DNA of 64,000 nucleotides from Hoylesella buccalis ATCC 35310 (lineage in GTDB: Bacteria > Bacteroidota > Bacteroidia > Bacteroidales > Bacteroidaceae), in assembly GCF_000177075.1 (NCBI RefSeq), contig NZ_ADEG01000068.1, positions 1-64,000 on the forward strand, read 5' to 3'. This document shows positions 52,004 through 61,214 of this stretch, piece after piece (positions within the stretch are counted from its first letter, which is position 1; every line of letters begins with the position of its first letter). Under the pieces are notes generated by a model that saw only the letters and a list, made by a program, of their open reading frames with translations, was not told where the DNA came from and did not search any database. Both the position numbers and the translations under genes were made by a program.

Positions 52004-53241
52004 AACAAAAGAAGTTTTGGATACCCCGAAAGTATTGGACTTGGATAGGGGGAGGCGTTATTGTGGTGGCTGCGCTGCTGTGGTTGGCTCTGGGAAATTT
52101 CTCGTCAACACTGAAAGTCGACAGTCGGGGGCTCAGCATTGGTGATGTGAAGCAAGCGCAGTTTGACGACTATGTGAGCGTAGATGGCAATGTGGTGCCC
52201 ATCCAGGTAGTACAGATCTCGCCGGAAGAAGGCGGTGTAGTCATGGAGAGAGTGGCGGAGGAAGGCTCCCATGTCAGGAAGGGCGATGTCATCGTGAGGC
52301 TGAACAACAGCAATCTCGACCTTGAAATCCTCAATGCTGAGAGCGAACTGGCGGAGAAGCAGAACATGCTCCGCAACACGCAGATTACGATGGAACAGGA
52401 CCGACTCAACAATCAGAACGAGGCGGCGCAGCTGTCAATGGACGTACAGGCCAAGAAGCGAACCTACAACCATCAGACCGCATTGCAGCAGGAACAGCTC
52501 AACAGCCGCGAGGAATACCTCAAAGCAAAGGAAGACTACGAGCTGGCCGTGAAAAAGAATGAGCTGATTGCGCAACGACTCAAGAAAGATGCGCAGCTCC
52601 GTCGCGCGCAGATGAATCAGATGAACGACAACCTCTCGTCAATGAGGCGCAACGTGGAGCTGGTGCGCCAGCGCAAGGAGCATCTCAACGTGCGCTCGCA
52701 AATCGACGGCGAGGTGGGACAGCTCAACATCGAGCTGGGACAGAGTATCTCTCCAGGACAGAAGATTGGTGTCATCAACGACCTCAGCGACTATAAAGTG
52801 GAGGCGCAGGTTGACGAGCATTACATCGATCGGGTGCACCAAGGGCTCACAGCGACTTTCGAACAGAACGGTAAGCATTATTCTCTCACCGTGCGCAAGG
52901 TGTACCCCGAGGTGAAAGACGGCAGGTTCAAGATAGATTTCGTGTTCAGCGGCAAACGTCCGACCAACATCCGAACGGGCCAGACCTATTATGTCGACTT
53001 GCAGTTGGGCGAGTCGAAACGGGCGGTGCTCATCCCCAAGGGCACGTTCTACAGCGTGACGGGTGGGCAATGGATCTTTGTACTCGACAAGGATGGCAAG
53101 AAAGCCTACCGTCGCAACATCCGCATCGGACGGCAGAATCCGCAGTATTACGAGGTGCTGGAAGGTCTTCAGCCCGGCGAGCGAGTCATCGTGAGCGGCT
53201 ACGAAAGCTACAAAGACAACGAAATTTTGGTTTTGGAATAA
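51988..53241 (+). CDS. Membrane-fusion (HlyD/MacA-type) efflux adaptor
   Basis: 417 residues. One membrane helix (about 20-36, IGGGVIVVAALLWLAL), a first lipoyl half (VVPIQVVQISPEEGGVVMERVAEEGSHVRKGDVIVRL), a long coiled-coil hairpin (about 105-235, rich in Gln/Arg/Lys/Glu), then the second lipoyl half and a beta-barrel (YKVEAQVDEHYIDRVHQGLTATF). It bridges the inner-membrane permeases to the TolC-like duct. The MacA-like arrangement fits the FtsX-type permeases that follow. A 70-base gap leads to the first permease. Confidence 0.93.
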   Translation: MDIEIKQKKFWIPRKYWTWIGGGVIVVAALLWLALGNFSSTLKVDSRGLSIGDVKQAQFDDYVSVDGNVVPIQVVQISPEEGGVVMERVAEEGSHVRKGDVIVRLNNSNLDLEILNAESELAEKQNMLRNTQITMEQDRLNNQNEAAQLSMDVQAKKRTYNHQTALQQEQLNSREEYLKAKEDYELAVKKNELIAQRLKKDAQLRRAQMNQMNDNLSSMRRNVELVRQRKEHLNVRSQIDGEVGQLNIELGQSISPGQKIGVINDLSDYKVEAQVDEHYIDRVHQGLTATFEQNGKHYSLTVRKVYPEVKDGRFKIDFVFSGKRPTNIRTGQTYYVDLQLGESKRAVLIPKGTFYSVTGGQWIFVLDKDGKKAYRRNIRIGRQNPQYYEVLEGLQPGERVIVSGYESYKDNEILVLE

Positions 53242-53311
53242 CAAGTAAAATGAATTGGCGCAGGAGCAATAAGCAAATCATATTGGCACCGAAATAACAA
53301 ACAAATAAGTC

Positions 53312-55678
53312 ATGAAGCAACTATTCAATCTCAAATCCTATTTCACCTTCCTGTCGAGGAACAAGGTGTACACCGCCATCAACGTGTTCGGACTGTCAAT
53401 AAGCCTGATGTTCGTCATCATCATCGGCTTGTACACCCAACAGGAATACGCCGTCGATACCATGCACAGCAAGGCCGACCGTATCTATGCGCAAGGCTAT
53501 GATATGGAGCACAACGGGCAGAAAGAAGCCACCACCGGCTCACACTGGTATATACAGAAGCACCTGAAACAGCGGTACCCAGAGATAGAAAGCAGTTGCG
53601 CGTTGGTTAGTTCCAATTTTAAATTGAACTTGCCCACCACCGAGAAAGTGATGAAACGGATTCTTTTCACGGATTCTACTTTCTATCGTATCTTCGATTT
53701 TGAGCTGGTTCGAGGCGATCGCAACCATGTGTTGGATGCAGTGAATAGCGCAGTGGTGACCGAGGAAACTGCCCGGCAGCTCTACGGCAATGTTGATCCG
53801 ATAGGCAAGCCCTTGGTTTATTCTGATACCGTTCGCCTGGTCATTACGGGCGTGGCACGCAAGATGGAAGGCTCAAGCATTGACGGCGCCGACGTTATCG
53901 CGCGTTTCGAGAACGTAAAGGGAATCAATCCGGGGATGACCAGCGAGTACATGAACAACGCCACGGGTGCGGAATTGATGTTTCTGATGAAGCCCCATCA
54001 TGATATCAGGACGAAAGGCAAGGATATCGACAAGTTCATGAAAGATGTAAACTGGCTGTACCAGATGCCCGGTGTCAAAACCAAGATGGTCTTTGTTCCG
54101 CTCAAGCAACTCTATTTTTCAGAGATAGGAAGCTCGTCGGGTGCAACATCGCGAGGCGACCGGAAACTTGTCAACATGCTGTTTGCGGTAGAAATCATGA
54201 TTCTTCTGTTCTCCGTTTTCAACTATATCAACCTCACGGTGGCACAATCCGGCAGGCGAGCAAGAGAGATGGCTACCCGACGTCTCTTTGGCAGTCAGCG
54301 AAAACACATCATGGAAAGGCTGATATTGGAAAGTATTGTCATGTGTTTGTGTTCCCTGCTCATCGCCATTGGCTTGGCATTCGCGTTTGTAAAGTATGCC
54401 GACAAGTTGCTGGTAACCGAAATCAACATGGCTCACCTGTTCAGCCCAACCAATCTGCTCGTCATCTTTGCGTTCGTCTTAATGGTAGGCATACTGGCAG
54501 GTATGCTCCCCGCTGTATTCATTTCACGCTCGAAACCCATCGATGTGGTTCGTGGAACGTTTCGCACCCATGTGAAAATGGGATTCAGCAAACTGTTCAT
54601 CATCTTGCAAAGTGCGGCAACCATCTTGTTGTTGGCTTGCTCATTGACCATCGGTTTGCAGACCCACCATCTCTTATCGGCTCCGTTGGGCTACGATACC
54701 GACAACCTGATCAAAATCGAAAACCCCTCAGCGGACAGTGTGCCCATCGAACAATTCAAGTCACGTGTAGCTCATTTACCTTTTGTTAAGGGCATCACCG
54801 CTTGTCAAGGCATCCCGTTGGACTGGGGAAACAACCAGACGATGGAGATTAACGGGCGTACGCTCAGTTTCCAAATGTTCGGGGGCGATGAGAATTACTT
54901 CAAGGTGTTGGGGCTTCAACTTGTAAAAGATTATCACTTGGCATCCCAAGAAGGCATTTACGTCACCCAGCATACCCTTCAGGAAGTTGGCTTGAAACCC
55001 GACGCAAGATACATTGATTTGGGTCCTTCCAGGAAAAAGACTCCTATCAGAGGCGTGCTTAGAGATTTCCGGATTGGAAACATCACCAGCGAGATACACC
55101 CCATAGGCGTGTGGATCTACCATAAAGAAGTCTTACGTCCGTGGCATTTCGTGATGAAAATCACCGGCGATCCTATGGCGGGATACGAGCAGATAAGAAA
55201 AATCTATAAAGAGGTGTTCAAAGAGGAAGTGGAAGCTGAAAAGCCTTTCGTGGACCAACAACTGCAAATGTTCTTTGACAAAGAGATTCGTCTTTCAAAG
55301 ATTGTCATGCTGTTTGCCTTTATTGCCATCGTCATCTCTCTGTTGGGGTTGATTGCCATGAGTCTGTATTTCATTCAGCAACGCTATAAGGAAATCGCCG
55401 TGCGCAAGGTGTTCGGAAGCAACAACCGACAAATCCTCATGAAGCTACTGCGCACATTCGCCGTCTATGTGTTGGTGGCATTTGCCATAGCCGTGCCTGT
55501 CATTCATTTCATCATGACGCATTGGCTCTCCAACTATAATTATCGCATCTCGCTTTCACCATGGATCTATCTTGCTGCAGGTGCGGTATGTATGCTCCTC
55601 TCTCTGACGGCGGTATATTTCCAAAGCCGAATTGCCGCGAATGAGAATCCTGTAAACCATATCAAAGACAATCAATAA
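53312..55678 (+). CDS. FtsX/MacB-type ABC permease, copy 1
   Basis: 788 residues. First membrane helix ~19-40, a large periplasmic domain (~45-280), three membrane helices (~285-420, starting AVEIMILLFSVFNYINLTVAQSGRRAREMATRRLFG), then a second half with another periplasmic domain and a final three-helix FtsX domain (FAFIAIVISLLGLIAMSLYFIQQRYKEIAVRKVFGSNNRQI). This doubled FtsX layout belongs to the MacB-like exporter family of Bacteroidetes. No ATPase is fused, so it must pair with a separate one, most likely the gene at 63685. It shares its first ~28 residues with copies 2 and 3. Confidence 0.93.
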   Translation: MKQLFNLKSYFTFLSRNKVYTAINVFGLSISLMFVIIIGLYTQQEYAVDTMHSKADRIYAQGYDMEHNGQKEATTGSHWYIQKHLKQRYPEIESSCALVSSNFKLNLPTTEKVMKRILFTDSTFYRIFDFELVRGDRNHVLDAVNSAVVTEETARQLYGNVDPIGKPLVYSDTVRLVITGVARKMEGSSIDGADVIARFENVKGINPGMTSEYMNNATGAELMFLMKPHHDIRTKGKDIDKFMKDVNWLYQMPGVKTKMVFVPLKQLYFSEIGSSSGATSRGDRKLVNMLFAVEIMILLFSVFNYINLTVAQSGRRAREMATRRLFGSQRKHIMERLILESIVMCLCSLLIAIGLAFAFVKYADKLLVTEINMAHLFSPTNLLVIFAFVLMVGILAGMLPAVFISRSKPIDVVRGTFRTHVKMGFSKLFIILQSAATILLLACSLTIGLQTHHLLSAPLGYDTDNLIKIENPSADSVPIEQFKSRVAHLPFVKGITACQGIPLDWGNNQTMEINGRTLSFQMFGGDENYFKVLGLQLVKDYHLASQEGIYVTQHTLQEVGLKPDARYIDLGPSRKKTPIRGVLRDFRIGNITSEIHPIGVWIYHKEVLRPWHFVMKITGDPMAGYEQIRKIYKEVFKEEVEAEKPFVDQQLQMFFDKEIRLSKIVMLFAFIAIVISLLGLIAMSLYFIQQRYKEIAVRKVFGSNNRQILMKLLRTFAVYVLVAFAIAVPVIHFIMTHWLSNYNYRISLSPWIYLAAGAVCMLLSLTAVYFQSRIAANENPVNHIKDNQ

Positions 55679-55680
55679 AA

Positions 55681-58026
55681 ATGAGACAACTGTTTAATCT
55701 CAAATCTTATTTCACCTTCCTGTCGAGAAACAAGGTGTACACCGCCATCAACGTGTTCGGACTGGGCATTAGCTTTGCGTTCGTTATCCTCATTGGTCTG
55801 TACTATCAGCACGAAACGGGCATCGACAAGAGCATCGCCAATGTGGACCGGCTCTATTTGTTGGGCTGTGATTTTAGTTCCGACAAGATGAGCGGAACAT
55901 CGCGCGAAATCATCAGAGTGCTGCAAAAGCAACTGCCACAAATAGAAAAAGGCTGTGCTTTCCACATCAACCGTGAACAACATGTGACAACGGCCGACGA
56001 GGACAATGTGAAAGTGACCATGATGTACACCGACTCCACGTTCTACTCCATGTTCAATCAACCGCTTGCAGAAGGTGATGCCGCCACGGCCCTGAACGGA
56101 CTGACCGACGTGGTGATTTCCCGTAAGTTGGCGCAGATGCTGTTCCGCAACGGCAATGCAATGAGCAAGGTGTTGACGGTAGAGAACCGGAAAGTGTATG
56201 TAAGGGGCATCTATGAGAACATGAGCGGAACCTCTTTCCCCGACTGTGACATCATCGGGCGGTACGAACTGCTGCGCGAACGCATACCTTGGCTCTTTAA
56301 GATCGACGGCAATTTCGGCAGTCCGGATGTGGTGTTGAGTTTGAGACCAGGCACAGATATCGGCGCACTGGAAAATAATGTTAACCGTATTTTACCAAAG
56401 ATATACAAAGAAAATTTCAAGATTGAATGCAAGTTCCGCCTGATACCATTCAGTGAGAGCTATTTTTCAGAATACTTTTCCAACGTATGCCAGCGCGGAA
56501 AGGGCGGCTTGGTTTATCTCATTTTCATTATCGGTATCATCATCTTGGTGTTCTCGGTGATGAACTACATCAACCTGACGGTCGCCCTGTCGGGCAATCG
56601 CTCTAAGGAAATGGCGACAAGAAGGCTGTTGGGCAGTCGGAAGAGCGACATCCTCTGGCGGTTGGTCATCGAAAGCGTGTGCCTTTGCTGCTGCTCAGTT
56701 GTTCTTTCTGTGTTGTTGGCATGGGCTTCCATTCCTTATACCTGTCAGTTGTTGGACACCCACATCACCATCGCCGAGCTGTTCAGCCCCATCAACCTGT
56801 TGTTGTTGGTAGGCATTGTGCTGGCAGTAGGTATGTTGGCGGGAGTTCTGCCGGCGGTCATCCAATCGCGCGTGAAACCCATCGACGTGGTGCGCGGCAC
56901 CTTCCGCCGCCAGACAAAGATGCTATTCAGTAAGGTGTTCATCGTGGTGCAAAACGCCATCACCATCATTTTCATTGCCGTAGCACTCATTGGCAGTCGA
57001 CAGATACGGCACCTCATCAATGCCCCGTTGGGCTATGACACCCGGGGCGTGATGGAAATCGGTGTTCCGCAGGATGCCCGCAAGGCCAATCTGTTTAAGA
57101 AAAACTTGCAACAACTGACACCAGTCAAGAAGGTTTCCGTCTGCTTGTGCTCGCCCCTCTTGGGCGGATTCAACCAGATGGCTTACATTGGCAAGAAGGC
57201 AGTGCGCTGCCAACGCTTCTATGCGGACAAGGATTACCTGCCTTTGCTGGGCATCGAGGTGAAGAAGCAATTTGCGCAGAGCGATTCCGCCAAGCTCTTT
57301 GTGTCGCCCAACTTCCACTCGGTAATGCAGTTGAAACCTGATGAAAGGGCATTCCGCTATAATGAGACTTACGAGCGTGAGCAAATCAACGGCATTCTGA
57401 ATGATTTCCATCTTTACACCATTGATATGGACAACGCTGACGATCAGGTGACAGTGGTTTACCTGTTCGACCAAATCACGCACGACGACTTTGCGAACAA
57501 TGTACTCATCAAGGTGGAAGGCGACGAGCAAGAAGCCTACCGACTGGTGCAGGAGACTTACAAGAAAGTTTATCATGAGGATTTGGCGCAGGAGTCGCCT
57601 TACCTCAATCAGAAGATAGCCGAGGTGTATAAGGAACAGACCCGCATCGTGCGCATCCTCACCATCTTCTCGTTCCTTGCCGTTCTTATCTCGCTGTTGG
57701 GACTTGTCGCCATGTCCACCTACTTCATTCAGCAGCGCAGCAAGGAGATTGCCATCCGCAAAGTGTTTGGCTCCACGAGCAACCGAATCCGCCGTGACCT
57801 CATCCGCACCTTCCTTCAATATGTGGGCGTTGCTTTCATTATCAGCGTACCCGTCATCTGGTATTTTGCAGGCGAATGGATCAGCCAGTACAGTTACCGT
57901 ATCGTGTGGTGGCCGTGGATCATCGTAGCTGGCATCCTCGTGCTGCTCATCTCGTTCTGCGCTGTGGCCGTTCAGAGCTATATGGCAAGTAATGAGAACC
58001 CGGTAAAGAATATCAAGCAAGAGTAG
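55681..58026 (+). CDS. FtsX/MacB-type ABC permease, copy 2
   Basis: 781 residues, starting two bases after copy 1 ends. Same doubled architecture; the first membrane helix is GLGISFAFVILIGLYY, and the inner helices begin IIGIIILVFSVMNYINLTVALSGNRSKEMATRRLLG. Periplasmic parts are clearly diverged from copies 1 and 3, whereas the first 28 residues and the last ~110 are almost the same as copy 3. Probably forms a homo- or heterodimer with a neighbouring copy. Confidence 0.93.
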   Translation: MRQLFNLKSYFTFLSRNKVYTAINVFGLGISFAFVILIGLYYQHETGIDKSIANVDRLYLLGCDFSSDKMSGTSREIIRVLQKQLPQIEKGCAFHINREQHVTTADEDNVKVTMMYTDSTFYSMFNQPLAEGDAATALNGLTDVVISRKLAQMLFRNGNAMSKVLTVENRKVYVRGIYENMSGTSFPDCDIIGRYELLRERIPWLFKIDGNFGSPDVVLSLRPGTDIGALENNVNRILPKIYKENFKIECKFRLIPFSESYFSEYFSNVCQRGKGGLVYLIFIIGIIILVFSVMNYINLTVALSGNRSKEMATRRLLGSRKSDILWRLVIESVCLCCCSVVLSVLLAWASIPYTCQLLDTHITIAELFSPINLLLLVGIVLAVGMLAGVLPAVIQSRVKPIDVVRGTFRRQTKMLFSKVFIVVQNAITIIFIAVALIGSRQIRHLINAPLGYDTRGVMEIGVPQDARKANLFKKNLQQLTPVKKVSVCLCSPLLGGFNQMAYIGKKAVRCQRFYADKDYLPLLGIEVKKQFAQSDSAKLFVSPNFHSVMQLKPDERAFRYNETYEREQINGILNDFHLYTIDMDNADDQVTVVYLFDQITHDDFANNVLIKVEGDEQEAYRLVQETYKKVYHEDLAQESPYLNQKIAEVYKEQTRIVRILTIFSFLAVLISLLGLVAMSTYFIQQRSKEIAIRKVFGSTSNRIRRDLIRTFLQYVGVAFIISVPVIWYFAGEWISQYSYRIVWWPWIIVAGILVLLISFCAVAVQSYMASNENPVKNIKQE
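57688..58026 (+). repeat. 3' segment nearly identical to that of permease copy 3
   Basis: From ATCTCGCTGTTGGGACTTGT onward the DNA matches 60131-60469 closely, with mainly synonymous changes, whereas upstream sequences differ strongly. Suggests gene conversion between tandem copies. Confidence 0.7.
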
Positions 58027-58081
58027 AGTAACGCCGAAAGAGGTAAGTTTCTCAGGTCTATTATCGAAAAAAGACGCAATT

Positions 58082-60469
58082 ATGAAACAGCTATTCAATC
58101 TCAAATCTTATTTCACCTTCCTGTCGCGGAACAAGGTGTATACCGCCATCAACGTGTTCGGACTGAGCATCTCGCTCATGTTCGTGCTGCTCATCGGCGT
58201 CTATACCTGGCAGGAGAAGAGTGTCGACCGCCAGCACAGCAAGGGCGACCGCATCTATGCGATGGGGCTCGACTTCTATGAAGACCATGAAAAGGTACTT
58301 GGATTCCACCATGCCCTACTGAGTCGTTTCCGCAAAAATTATCCGGAAATAGAAAACACCTGTGGCTTTGTCGTCTCAGACATGCGGCTGCAAAAGGGAG
58401 ATGAGTTCTACAAGGCAACGGTGTTGGAGACCGATTCCACCTTCTTCTCCATGTTCGATTTCAAGCTGCTGCAGGGCGACAGGCAGACCTGTCTGAACGA
58501 CCGGAACAACGTGGTCGTCACCAAGCGGTTTGCCAATAAATGGTTTGGCACGGAGGAAGTGCTCGGTCGCGAGATTACATGGAACGACAGCATTCGGTAT
58601 CATGTCACCGGCGTGGTGGAGGATTTCGACAATACGATTATCAACAAGAACGTTGAAATGATCATCGACTTCTCCTGGGAATGGTATCACAACACGGCGA
58701 ATATGGACGAGTCTTTCCCCAAGGCAGTGAATTTTTCGGGTGCAAGCATCTTCCTGCAAGTGAGAAAGGGTGCAAAGATGATGGGGCGAGAGAAAGAGTT
58801 CGGCAAATTCATTCACTCGTTCTGGCCTGATTTCGACAAGGTGCCCTTCTATTGCAGACCGTTCTTGGTGCCGCTGAACAAAATATATTTCTCTGGTTAC
58901 GAGAGCTACAACGACAACTTGCGCACCGGAAACAGCCGACTGGTCAACCTGCTTTTCATTGTGGGCTTGGTGGTGCTGCTCTTTGCCATCATGAACTACA
59001 TCAACCTCACGGTGGCGCAATCGGGCTATCGTGCGCGGGAGATGGCGGCACGACGTCTCTTTGGTGCAAAACGCAAGCACATCATCCTGCGGCTGATGAT
59101 AGAAAGCTCAACGCTCTGTTTCATCTCCCTGCTGGTAGCAGTGTCGCTTGCGCTGGCTTTCGCCCCAATGACTGGTTGCTTGCTCAGCACCACCATGGAC
59201 ATGCGTGTGCTCGCAACACCTGCCGTCATCGGCCTGTTGCTTGCCTTTACGCTGCTCGTCGGCTTCATCTCGGGCATCTTCCCCGCCTACGTCTTGTCGA
59301 AAGCCAAGCCCATTGAGGTGGTGAGGGGAACCTTTCGGCACCGCACGAAGATGGTGCTGGGCAGGGTGTTCATCGTGGTTCAGAACATCATCACCATCGT
59401 GATGCTCGCCTGTGCCACCATCATGTCGCTGCAAATGCTGCACCTTGTGAACGCACCATTGGGTTTCAACACGAAGAACCTGATTTGCCTCTATCAAGGA
59501 GATGCTTTCAGCAGCACGAACTTCCCGGTGTTCCTCAACAAGGTGAAGCAGGTTTCGGGAGTGAAATTAGTGTCCTGTTCTGATGGTACCCCGCAGGACG
59601 GCGGCAACAACAATACGGTGACGGGAAAGGACAAGGTCTATTCCTTCCAAATGCTCATCGGCGACCCCAACTATCTGAAGGTGTATGGGCTGTCGCTAAA
59701 ACATGACAATCACGTGGGACATCGACCCGTCATTTATCTCAATGACCAGGCAGTGGGTGATTTGAAGATGAAGTCCACGGACAGTCACATGAGTGATTTC
59801 TACAAACAAACAAAATTCTTTCTTTTCCCGGATAATGCGGCGTTTGGTGGCATTCTCAACGTTTTCCGACTGCGCAACATCACGGAGACCAAAGTTTATC
59901 CGCTGTTGCTCTGCATCAAGGACAAGGTGGAGAACCCATGGAACGTTACGATTCAGTTTGAGGGAAATCCCGCTAAAACCTACAAGGAGATACAGCGCAT
60001 ATATAAAGAGGTGTTCCATGAGGAGCTAAACCAGGCACATCCGTTCGTTGACAAGAGCATTGAATCGGTGTTTGAGTCGGAGTTGAGACTTTCAAAGATT
60101 ATCGCCCTCTTTGCTTTCATCGCCATCGTCATCTCGCTGTTGGGACTTGTCGCCATGTCCACTTACTTCATTCAGCAGCGCAGCAAGGAGATTGCCATCC
60201 GCAAGGTGTTCGGCTCCACGAGCAACCGAATCCGCCGAGATCTCATCCGCACCTTCCTCCAATATGTGGCAGTCGCCTTCGTCATCAGCGTGCCCGTCAT
60301 CTGGTATATTATCAGCGAATGGATTAGCCGGTACAGTTACCGCATCGTGTGGTGGCCTTGGATTATCGTTGCCGGCATCCTCGTGCTGCTTATCTCGTTC
60401 TGCGCTGTGGCCATTCAGAGCTACATGGCCAGCAACGAGAACCCCGTCAAGAACATTAAACAAGAATAA
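58082..60469 (+). CDS. FtsX/MacB-type ABC permease, copy 3
   Basis: 795 residues, 55 bases after copy 2. The opening segment is the same as in copy 1 (MKQLFNLKSYFTFLSRNKV), the middle is closer to copy 1 in layout (VGLVVLLFAIMNYINLTVAQSGYRAREMAARRLFG), and the last ~110 residues match copy 2. The gene is therefore a mosaic of its two neighbours. It ends two bases before the GIN-domain gene. Confidence 0.93.
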   Translation: MKQLFNLKSYFTFLSRNKVYTAINVFGLSISLMFVLLIGVYTWQEKSVDRQHSKGDRIYAMGLDFYEDHEKVLGFHHALLSRFRKNYPEIENTCGFVVSDMRLQKGDEFYKATVLETDSTFFSMFDFKLLQGDRQTCLNDRNNVVVTKRFANKWFGTEEVLGREITWNDSIRYHVTGVVEDFDNTIINKNVEMIIDFSWEWYHNTANMDESFPKAVNFSGASIFLQVRKGAKMMGREKEFGKFIHSFWPDFDKVPFYCRPFLVPLNKIYFSGYESYNDNLRTGNSRLVNLLFIVGLVVLLFAIMNYINLTVAQSGYRAREMAARRLFGAKRKHIILRLMIESSTLCFISLLVAVSLALAFAPMTGCLLSTTMDMRVLATPAVIGLLLAFTLLVGFISGIFPAYVLSKAKPIEVVRGTFRHRTKMVLGRVFIVVQNIITIVMLACATIMSLQMLHLVNAPLGFNTKNLICLYQGDAFSSTNFPVFLNKVKQVSGVKLVSCSDGTPQDGGNNNTVTGKDKVYSFQMLIGDPNYLKVYGLSLKHDNHVGHRPVIYLNDQAVGDLKMKSTDSHMSDFYKQTKFFLFPDNAAFGGILNVFRLRNITETKVYPLLLCIKDKVENPWNVTIQFEGNPAKTYKEIQRIYKEVFHEELNQAHPFVDKSIESVFESELRLSKIIALFAFIAIVISLLGLVAMSTYFIQQRSKEIAIRKVFGSTSNRIRRDLIRTFLQYVAVAFVISVPVIWYIISEWISRYSYRIVWWPWIIVAGILVLLISFCAVAIQSYMASNENPVKNIKQE
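60131..60469 (+). repeat. 3' segment shared with permease copy 2
   Basis: Counterpart of 57688-58026; the shared stretch encodes the last FtsX domain and the C-terminal SNENPVKNIKQE. Confidence 0.7.
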
Positions 60470-60471
60470 AT

Positions 60472-61203
60472 ATGAAAAAGAAAATCTTTTTTTGCATGAC
60501 AGCTGTCCTTTTCTTGCTGTCATCATGTATCGTTGTACAAGCCAACTCATACGAGGCTGCAAATGACGAAAGTAGAGCTTACACGCTGAGAGATTTCTCG
60601 GCAATCGAAGTCTCCGGAGCCATCAATGTAGAGTTTGTGCAGAGTAACAATCAAAACTACCGTGTAAAGGCGGTAGGTTCGCCTGACATGCTGCCGAAGT
60701 TGCAGATGGAAGTGCGCAGTCAAGTGCTAACCATCAAGCAAAAACCTAACCCCGGCATTCATTCAGGCAATTATCACCTCACGGTTTATGTGCAGTCACC
60801 CAACTTGCAGTCGGTCAAAGTTTCTGGCGCATGTGATGTGCTCATTCGGTCGCTCAATGCCTCGGCAGTGCGGTTGGAGGCACGCGGTTCGAGTGATGTC
60901 AAGGTCAATCAGCTGACGGCCAACAGCTTGGAAGTTCGGTTGCAGGGTTCTTCCGATGCTCGTTTGGCTGGTAAAGTGTCGAATGCCGTATATACCTGTT
61001 CCGGTTCTTCCGATGTGAGAGCCTACGATCTCAAGGCGAAAGACGTGTCGGCCACATGCTCCGGCTCGTCGGATGTCTATTGCTTCGCCACCCGTTCCGT
61101 CAGTGCCAAAGCCTCCGGCTCGAGCGACATCCGCATCAAAGGCAACCCTGTCCAACGACAATTGGATAAATCAGGGTCTTCGGATATTTACGTATTACAT
61201 TAA
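60472..61203 (+). CDS. GIN-domain lipoprotein (DUF2807)
   Basis: 243 residues. The signal peptide ends in a lipobox-like LSSC, so it may be lipid-anchored. The body is one head-type GIN domain: FSAIEVSGAINVEFVQSN near the start, then a right-handed repeat pattern with Gly-Ser-Ser-Asp turns about every 20 residues (six or more GSSD motifs). Such proteins are common in Bacteroidetes and are annotated as putative adhesins or stress-linked proteins; the biochemical role is unknown. Its place inside the efflux operon, with 2- and 11-base gaps, points to an envelope-stress or export-related function. Confidence 0.88.
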   Translation: MKKKIFFCMTAVLFLLSSCIVVQANSYEAANDESRAYTLRDFSAIEVSGAINVEFVQSNNQNYRVKAVGSPDMLPKLQMEVRSQVLTIKQKPNPGIHSGNYHLTVYVQSPNLQSVKVSGACDVLIRSLNASAVRLEARGSSDVKVNQLTANSLEVRLQGSSDARLAGKVSNAVYTCSGSSDVRAYDLKAKDVSATCSGSSDVYCFATRSVSAKASGSSDIRIKGNPVQRQLDKSGSSDIYVLH

Positions 61204-61214
61204 TCATCTATACT

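Noticed and set aside
53250-53297. 15-codon peptide frame between the adaptor and permease genes
   Set aside because: Too short to support; no ribosome-binding or conservation evidence.
56923-58104. 393-codon frame opposite permease copy 2
   Set aside because: Mirror frame of the permease; a similar shadow recurs opposite copy 3 because the DNA is repeated.
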